NCBI GenBank assembly: GCA_947476675.1
Contig: CANJRL010000015.1
Span: 1 to 35,648 of the forward strand
Length of the DNA: 35,648 nt
Origin: Phycisphaerales bacterium
GTDB lineage: Bacteria; Planctomycetota; Phycisphaerae; Phycisphaerales; UBA1924
Direction of reading: 5' to 3'
Shown in pieces: positions 31,634 to 35,648 of the stretch. The position numbers were made by a program, and so were the translations under genes. How positions within the stretch are numbered: the first letter of the stretch is position 1; the number at the start of each line of letters is the position of its first letter. The notes under the pieces were generated by a model that was given only the letters and a program-made list of their open reading frames with translations, was not told the origin of the DNA and ran no database searches.

Positions 31634-32692
31634 ATGGCTGCGGCGATGCCTCACCTGTCCGGGCGATCGCGTCGGGGATTGGATATCGCAACCGCCGGGG
31701 CGGCGCTGCTGATTCTCCTGGGGCTGTCTCGGGTGACGCCCGTGACGGCGGAGGCGGCAGGCGCACCGACACAGCGCGCGAAGGCCCGAGAAGCCAGGGC
31801 CGAGGCCAGAGCCGCGGAGGAGACGGCTCTGCTCGGACCCCGCTTCCGTGCCTTCGAGACGCGCTGGTTTGTCCTCGTCACCGACACCTCGGCCGATCGG
31901 GCCTCGGCGCTCGCGGCGGCGCTCGATGGCGCCGCGGACAGGTTCCTTGACATCTCCCAGCGCTGGGGAGCGCGGGTGAGCCGCCCGGAGGGGCGGATGC
32001 TGGTGGTGTTCTTCGCCCATCAGCGCGATTTTCTGGTGTACGCGGGGGCGCGCGACTCGGTGAACGCGCGGTGGATGGGGGGGTACTACTCCTCGCGGCG
32101 CAACGCGGTGGCGCTCTATGACGACGCGACCAGCGGGCAGTTTGCTCAGGCGATCGGCGACGCCGCCGACGCTCCCGACGCGGGTGCGCGCGCCGCCGCG
32201 CTCCTGCGCGAGGCGCACGAAGCGACCGAGGCCAAGGCGGTGCACGAGGCGGTGCATCTGCTGGCGTTCAACACCGGGCTGCAGCGGCCGGGCGTCGTGT
32301 ACCCCTTGTGGCTCACCGAAGGCCTCGCGGAGAGCTTCGCGCGCGGTTCGCTCAGCGGGTGCGCCCGCACGTCGGACTCGGCGCGTCGCGCAGCGCAGTC
32401 GCTGCAGGTCGATGAGGCGGGGGCCGTGCTCGGCCGCTTCACGGCTCCTTCGGGCGATGCCGAGACGATCGAGGGCTTCTACGCCGACAGCCGCAGGCTC
32501 TTCGATGCGCTGCTCGAGCGGGCCCCCGGCGACCTGGCGGCGTTCTTCGCGGATGTCGCGAGCGCGAGGCAGGGCGCGCAGCCCGATCCTCAGGCGGTTG
32601 CGGCGATGTTCGCCGCTCGCTTCGGCCGGTCGGTCGGGGGGGCCGCCGCCGCCGCGGAGATCGCCCAGGCGAACGCCGCGCAGGGCGAGTAG
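31634..32692 (+). CDS. Secreted putative metallopeptidase, DUF1570-like
   Basis: 352 residues from ATG 31634 (ATG 31646 and 31562 are alternatives). A signal peptide or anchor (IATAGAALLILLGLSRVTPVTAEA) is followed by a charged Ala/Arg/Glu helix, then RFRAFETRWFVLVTDTSAD and MLVVFFAHQRDFLVYAG. KAVHEAVHLLAFNTGL gives an HExxH zinc motif and YPLWLTEGLAESFA supplies the downstream glutamate, the pattern of DUF1570/peptidase-MA-like proteins common in planctomycetes. The protease role is inferred. No ribosome site or TANNNT box decides the start. Confidence 0.8.
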   Translation: MAAAMPHLSGRSRRGLDIATAGAALLILLGLSRVTPVTAEAAGAPTQRAKAREARAEARAAEETALLGPRFRAFETRWFVLVTDTSADRASALAAALDGAADRFLDISQRWGARVSRPEGRMLVVFFAHQRDFLVYAGARDSVNARWMGGYYSSRRNAVALYDDATSGQFAQAIGDAADAPDAGARAAALLREAHEATEAKAVHEAVHLLAFNTGLQRPGVVYPLWLTEGLAESFARGSLSGCARTSDSARRAAQSLQVDEAGAVLGRFTAPSGDAETIEGFYADSRRLFDALLERAPGDLAAFFADVASARQGAQPDPQAVAAMFAARFGRSVGGAAAAAEIAQANAAQGE

Positions 32693-32724
32693 CGGCGCGA
32701 CGGCCGCGGACCGCACCCCGCTGC

Positions 32725-32730
32725 TATCCT
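32725..32730 (+). promoter_or_regulatory. Candidate -10 box of tRNA-Thr
   Basis: TATCCT 10 bases before the mature 5' end of tRNA-Thr. It has the same sequence as the box proposed for the ast-like operon. Confidence 0.5.
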
Positions 32731-32740
32731 CAAGGCGTCC

Positions 32741-32813
32741 GCCGCCGTAGCTCAACTGGCAGAGCAGCGCTTTTGTAAAGCGCAGGTTGCAGGTTCGATT
32801 CCTGTCGGCGGCT
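32741..32813 (+). tRNA. tRNA-Thr (anticodon UGU)
   Basis: 73 bases. The seven-base-pair acceptor stem GCCGCCG/CGGCGGC is perfect, followed by discriminator T. Anticodon stem GCGCT/AGCGC closes the loop TTTGTAA, anticodon TGT. T-loop TTCGATT is canonical. CCA is not encoded. Confidence 0.96.
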
Positions 32814-32827
32814 CTGCGGGAGAGCGG

Positions 32828-32856
32828 TTGCCGCCGGATCGGCCGGCGCATATGCT
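32828..32856 (+). promoter_or_regulatory. Promoter of tRNA-Tyr
   Basis: TTGCCG (32828-32833) and TATGCT (32851-32856) with an exact 17-base spacer, 17 bases before the tRNA 5' end. This is the best sigma70-type promoter in the window and shows what the housekeeping consensus looks like here. Confidence 0.65.
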
Positions 32857-32873
32857 CCCGATCCTCTTCCGGA

Positions 32874-32957
32874 GGGGGTGTGCCTGAGCGGCCAAAAGGG
32901 ACGGACTGTAAATCCGTTGGCTTAACGCCTTCGCTGGTTCGAATCCAGCCGCCCCCA
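32874..32957 (+). tRNA. tRNA-Tyr (anticodon GUA)
   Basis: 84 bases with a long variable arm, as expected for class II tRNA-Tyr. Acceptor GGGGGTG pairs with CGCCCCC (one G-T). Anticodon stem ACGGA/TCCGT encloses CTGTAAA, anticodon GTA. T-stem GCTGG/CCAGC with loop TTCGAAT; discriminator A; CCA not encoded. Confidence 0.96.
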
Positions 32958-33024
32958 CTTTTCCCTCCCGGCGCCACCGCCGGCTCGCCGGCTCTCGACG
33001 GGCCGCCGTGTGGAAACCGATGCG

Positions 33025-33783
33025 ATGACGCGTGCGATCTTTGTGGTGGAGGGCATGCGATGCCAAGCGTGCGCCGACAGCCTCGCCGACGAGATGCGAA
33101 GGTCGCCGGGCGTCCGGAGTGCTGAGGTGACGCTCAGCCCGCCGCGGCTCACGGTAGAAGCCGACCTGGCGATTGACATCGACGAGCTCCGCCGCGCGGC
33201 GAGCGCCGCGGGCGGCTACCGGCTGTCGCTCCCTGAAGAGATGGGTGGCGGCCCGATCTGCCTGCCTGTGGCAGGACCGGCCCCGAATGGGGCGGCGCCG
33301 ACGCCGAAGGAGAGCCTCTTCCCGCTCTTCCTGATCGTCGGATTCATCGTCGGCGTCGCGGCGGTCACGACCTGGGTTCGCGGCGACGGATCTGCACGCA
33401 CGCTCATGCTCGACTTCATGGCCGGGTTCTTCCTGGTCTTCGCGTTCTTCAAGTTCCTCGACCTGCGCGGGTTCGCCGACGCCTACTCGTCCTACGACGT
33501 CATCGCGTCGAGACTCCGGGCGTGGGGATTCGTCTACCCGTTCATCGAGGCGGGCCTGGGCGTCGCGTACCTCGCGAGGTGGCGGCTTCCCATCGTCAAC
33601 GCCGCCGCGCTGGCGATGATGCTGATCGGCTCCGTCGGCGTGCTCCGCGCGGTGCTCCGGCGCGAGCGGCTCCGCTGCGCCTGCCTGGGCACGGCGCTCA
33701 ACCTGCCGATGACCAAGGTCACACTGATCGAGGACCTCGCGATGGCGGCGATGGCGGCGGCGGCGCTGTTCTGGCCGCGCTAA
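33025..33783 (+). CDS. Heavy-metal-associated (HMA) domain fused to a MauE/DoxX-like membrane domain
   Basis: 252 residues. Residues 1-65 are an HMA domain with the metal-binding GMRCQAC (C13, C16). After a Pro-rich linker come about five membrane segments: LFPLFLIVGFIVGVAAVTTW, LMLDFMAGFFLVFAFFKFL, FVYPFIEAGLGVAYLA, AALAMMLIGSVGVLRAV and IEDLAMAAMAAAALFW, with a CAC pair (RLRCACLGTALNLPMTKVTL) between the last two. MauE/DoxX-like proteins are linked to disulfide or cofactor maturation and copper/mercury handling. The combination implies metal or thiol transfer across the inner membrane, with no partner gene adjacent. ATG 33025 is preferred because the HMA domain starts at once; GTG 33010 is possible. 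Confidence 0.8.
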   Translation: MTRAIFVVEGMRCQACADSLADEMRRSPGVRSAEVTLSPPRLTVEADLAIDIDELRRAASAAGGYRLSLPEEMGGGPICLPVAGPAPNGAAPTPKESLFPLFLIVGFIVGVAAVTTWVRGDGSARTLMLDFMAGFFLVFAFFKFLDLRGFADAYSSYDVIASRLRAWGFVYPFIEAGLGVAYLARWRLPIVNAAALAMMLIGSVGVLRAVLRRERLRCACLGTALNLPMTKVTLIEDLAMAAMAAAALFWPR

Positions 33784-33818
33784 GCCGCGATCCAGCCGGG
33801 ACGCCGACCGTCCGCTCG

Positions 33819-33824
33819 TAGAAT
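33819..33824 (+). promoter_or_regulatory. Candidate -10 box of tRNA-Leu
   Basis: TAGAAT eight bases before the mature 5' end of tRNA-Leu; the -35 region is weak. Confidence 0.5.
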
Positions 33825-33832
33825 CGACCTTC

Positions 33833-33917
33833 GGCCCCGTGGCGGAACGGCAGACGCAGCGGACTTAAAATCCGCTTCCCCGAAAGGGGAGTGTGGGTTC
33901 GACTCCCACCGGGGCCA
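33833..33917 (+). tRNA. tRNA-Leu (anticodon UAA)
   Basis: 85 bases, class II. Acceptor GGCCCCG/CGGGGCC perfect; anticodon stem GCGGA/TCCGC with loop CTTAAAA, anticodon TAA; variable arm CCCC-GAAA-GGGG; T-stem GTGGG/CCCAC with loop TTCGACT; discriminator A; CCA not encoded. Confidence 0.96.
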
Positions 33918-33996
33918 CTTCCGGCTCGTCGATCGTTCGCGGCGCCCGCGAAGAATGCACGGTGTCTGGGCGCGGGGTGCGCCGGGGGCGTTCCCG

Positions 33997-34002
33997 TATA
34001 CT
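33997..34002 (+). promoter_or_regulatory. Candidate -10 box of the glycosyltransferase gene (leaderless)
   Basis: TATACT six bases before the ATG at 34009; the same hexamer precedes accB. Confidence 0.5.
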
Positions 34003-34008
34003 CCGGTG

Positions 34009-35139
34009 ATGGATGCACGCGGCACGGGGCGCCCATCGCTGCTGGTCTTCGAGCGCGGGATGCTGCGCTCGCGGCGCCGGCGGCCGATCCACGGCGTGGA
34101 ACTGTTCCGCCTCAAGTTTCTGCGCGACGCGATCTCGCTCGGCGTCGAGGTCACGCTCGTGCTCGAGCGGTCGTGGGAGGCCCACCTCCCCGCGTACCTC
34201 GGCGGGCGCACGCCGAGGCTCATCCGCGTGCCGTACGTGCTGAGCAAGGGCGTCACCGGGCTGCTCGCGGCGCTCATGTGCCGCCGGACGGAGGCCGACA
34301 CGCTGCTCATCGGCGCCCCCGACGAGAGCGTCGCGGCCTGCGTGGACCTGCTCCTGCGCACCAACCGCTCACACCGCGTGGTCATCTCGGCGGAGGGCGA
34401 GTGCGGGCCGCGGCTTCAGCGGGCCCTGCGCCGCCGGCCCGTCACGGTTGTCGCCAACAGCCGCTACATCACGGACAACTGGCGCGGCAAGTTCAGGGGC
34501 GACCTGCACGAGTCCTACGGCCTTGCGGACGCCCACCAGTTCCACCCGCCGCAGGAAGCCCCGCGCAAGCAGACCGTCGACTTCGTGTTGCTGGCGAAAC
34601 TGCCCAGCGACGCCAAAGGCGCCGACATCGCGCTGGAGGCGTTCGCGCTGCTTCCCGGCCCGATCAGGGAGCGATGCCGGCTGCACCTCGCCGGGTACGT
34701 CGATCCGCCTCCCTCGCCCGCGCCGGGGGTGGTGACGCACCGGTGGCTCGCCGCCGACGCGGTGGGCCCGTTCCTGCGGACCATGGACGTGCAACTCGTC
34801 CCCTCGCGGTGGGAGTCGTTCTGCCAGTCGGCGGTGCAGGGCATGCTGACCGGGCTTCCGCTGATCACCTCGGACATCTCGGTGCTGACCGACAAGCTCG
34901 ATACCGGCGGCGGCATCGCGTGCCGAACGGCGCCCGAGTACGCCGCGGCGATGGAGCGGCTCGCGCTGGACGCGGACCTGCGCCGGACGATGGGCGAGGC
35001 GGGGCGGGCCGCGGCGTTGGAGCGGTACGTCTATGACCCCGCCGGGTACCTGTCGCGCTTCTTCCTCCCGGGGCGCTCGTTCGGGGCCGGGGCAGGGGCA
35101 GGGGCGGAAACTCTCGGCGCCGGGGTCGGAGGCGGCTGA
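34009..35139 (+). CDS. Glycosyltransferase family 4 (GT-B fold)
   Basis: 376 residues. The N-terminal Rossmann half begins SLLVFERGMLRSRRRRPIHG with LKFLRDAISLGVEVTLVLE. The C-terminal half has VDFVLLAKLPSDAKGADIAL, RCRLHLAGYVDPP and the nucleotide-sugar site VPSRWESFCQSAVQGMLTGLPLITSD, in which the usual E-x7-E is W-E-S-F...Q, so the second glutamate is replaced. It ends in a Gly/Ala-rich tail. The donor and acceptor are unknown; a role in polysaccharide or glycoprotein synthesis is likely for the family. The start is set by the TATACT box; an upstream ATG at 33955 would overlap the promoter. Confidence 0.82.
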   Translation: MDARGTGRPSLLVFERGMLRSRRRRPIHGVELFRLKFLRDAISLGVEVTLVLERSWEAHLPAYLGGRTPRLIRVPYVLSKGVTGLLAALMCRRTEADTLLIGAPDESVAACVDLLLRTNRSHRVVISAEGECGPRLQRALRRRPVTVVANSRYITDNWRGKFRGDLHESYGLADAHQFHPPQEAPRKQTVDFVLLAKLPSDAKGADIALEAFALLPGPIRERCRLHLAGYVDPPPSPAPGVVTHRWLAADAVGPFLRTMDVQLVPSRWESFCQSAVQGMLTGLPLITSDISVLTDKLDTGGGIACRTAPEYAAAMERLALDADLRRTMGEAGRAAALERYVYDPAGYLSRFFLPGRSFGAGAGAGAETLGAGVGGG

Positions 35140-35184
35140 GCGCGAGGCCGTCGGCGGATTCCCCGAGAAAGCGCCGCCGATCAA

Positions 35185-35212
35185 TTGCGTTTCCCGCACC
35201 GCGCGGTACAGT
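35185..35212 (+). promoter_or_regulatory. Promoter of the right-edge secreted-protein gene
   Basis: TTGCGT (35185-35190) and TACAGT (35207-35212) with a 16-base spacer. The leader would be about 80 bases and carries a CTCTC/GAGAG hairpin (about 35252-35270) before the ribosome site. Confidence 0.5.
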
Positions 35213-35298
35213 AGGAATCACGCTCCCCGGCGCGACCGTGCGGGTCATGCGTGAGCAAACGCTCTCTCCCGCGCGGAGAGAATCTTGAGAGGGAAGCC

Positions 35299-35648
35299 AT
35301 GTCGAACGCTCATCGCTCGTCGATGCGCCGGGTTGCCTCATCGGCGACCCTGGCGCTGACCACCACGCTCGCGGCCAACGCGTCGCTCACGTTCAATCCG
35401 ACGCCCCCGGTGCTCAGCCACGCCGCCAACCTCGTGGTCAACGGCAGTTTCGAGAACGGCGCGCCGGCCCTGGGCAACCAGGTGCTCTGGGCGCAGGGGG
35501 CCACCGGAGGGCCGAGCGTGATCCCCGGCTGGTCCTCCTCCGGAACCCCGAGCACCTACGCGACCTGGGGCAGCGGCGGCGTCGCGGGGCAGGGCATCCG
35601 GGGTTCGGCCGCGTTTCCCGACGGGCAGAGCGGCGTGTATTTCGGCAA
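35299..35648 (+). CDS. Secreted protein, 5' part only (probable PEP-CTERM/DUF642-type)
   Basis: 116 complete codons, then the window ends. A signal peptide (MRRVASSATLALTTTLAANA, starting at residue 9) precedes LVVNGSFENG, the opening strand common to DUF642/galactose-binding-like domains of PEP-CTERM proteins, and a later VIPGWSSSG that continues the same pattern ('good part with a final G-W'). GAGAGGG seven bases before the ATG is a good ribosome site. The C-terminal sorting signal, if any, lies outside the window. Confidence 0.75.
   Translation, partial: MSNAHRSSMRRVASSATLALTTTLAANASLTFNPTPPVLSHAANLVVNGSFENGAPALGNQVLWAQGATGGPSVIPGWSSSGTPSTYATWGSGGVAGQGIRGSAAFPDGQSGVYFG

Noticed and set aside
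32741-33917. Genomic island boundary at the tRNA genes
   Set aside because: The three tRNAs are complete, there are no partial tRNA copies nearby and no integrase, so the cluster looks like ordinary chromosome.
1-35648. CRISPR array, insertion sequence, integrase or prophage genes
   Set aside because: No regularly spaced repeats, transposase or integrase motifs, or terminal inverted repeats were found; only the HEPN-like gene shows foreign composition.

Overview
This window comes from a GC-rich (about 70% GC) Gram-negative chromosome. The gene content points to the phylum Planctomycetota, most likely the class Phycisphaerae. Indications are a PEP-CTERM-like tail on a sulfatase-modifying-factor-type secreted protein, a DUF1570-like secreted peptidase, lipid A synthesis through LpxI, a short protein with a C-terminal motif I associate with planctomycetes, and a second probable PEP-CTERM-type secreted protein cut by the right edge. 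The assignment is inference; no rRNA is present.

Layout. 1-1640 (minus): a small secreted-protein reading frame cut or broken at the left edge, and a SUMF1-fold secreted protein whose signal region is interrupted in frame by GC-rich palindromic repeats; a second copy of the repeat lies at 1637-1687. 1700-3222 (minus): tlyA-like rRNA methyltransferase and lpxI. 3253-4229 (plus): two overlapping YkgJ-type cysteine-cluster genes. 4219-11307 (minus): one long, mostly overlapping gene train (secreted protein, SAM methyltransferase, FecBCD-type ABC importer, membrane-anchored planctomycete protein), followed by accB-accC with its own promoter. 11571-15236 (plus): DUF1579 protein, SpoIIE/PP2C phosphatase, MDR oxidoreductase, fabI. 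15240-17405: an AT-richer HEPN-like gene convergent with a PD-(D/E)xK nuclease-like gene and a phosphotransferase. 17482-19400 (plus): HAD phosphatase and rsmA. 19427-20219 (minus): csrA and an NFU-domain gene. 20292-23261 (plus): large lipoprotein and M48 peptidase. 23283-31508 (plus): a dapF-GNAT fusion, an M20 hydrolase, then class III aminotransferase, astA, astD and a ureohydrolase. 31634-35648 (plus): DUF1570-like protein, tRNA-Thr, tRNA-Tyr, an HMA plus MauE-like membrane protein, tRNA-Leu, a glycosyltransferase and the truncated secreted protein.

The most interesting unit is 24764-31508. AstA and AstD of the arginine succinyltransferase pathway are encoded next to a class III aminotransferase, an M20 hydrolase and an agmatinase/arginase-family ureohydrolase, with no AstB or AstE here. 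One reading is a variant pathway in which a ureohydrolase replaces AstB and an M20 enzyme replaces AstE. This is a hypothesis; the substrates cannot be read from sequence.

A second window-wide signal concerns gene expression. At least eight transcription-unit-leading genes have a TANNNT box exactly 6-7 bases before the start codon and no Shine-Dalgarno sequence, the layout expected of leaderless mRNAs. Downstream genes are mostly coupled by 4-base GTGA or ATGA overlaps, while most secreted-protein genes and csrA carry leaders with Shine-Dalgarno sequences.
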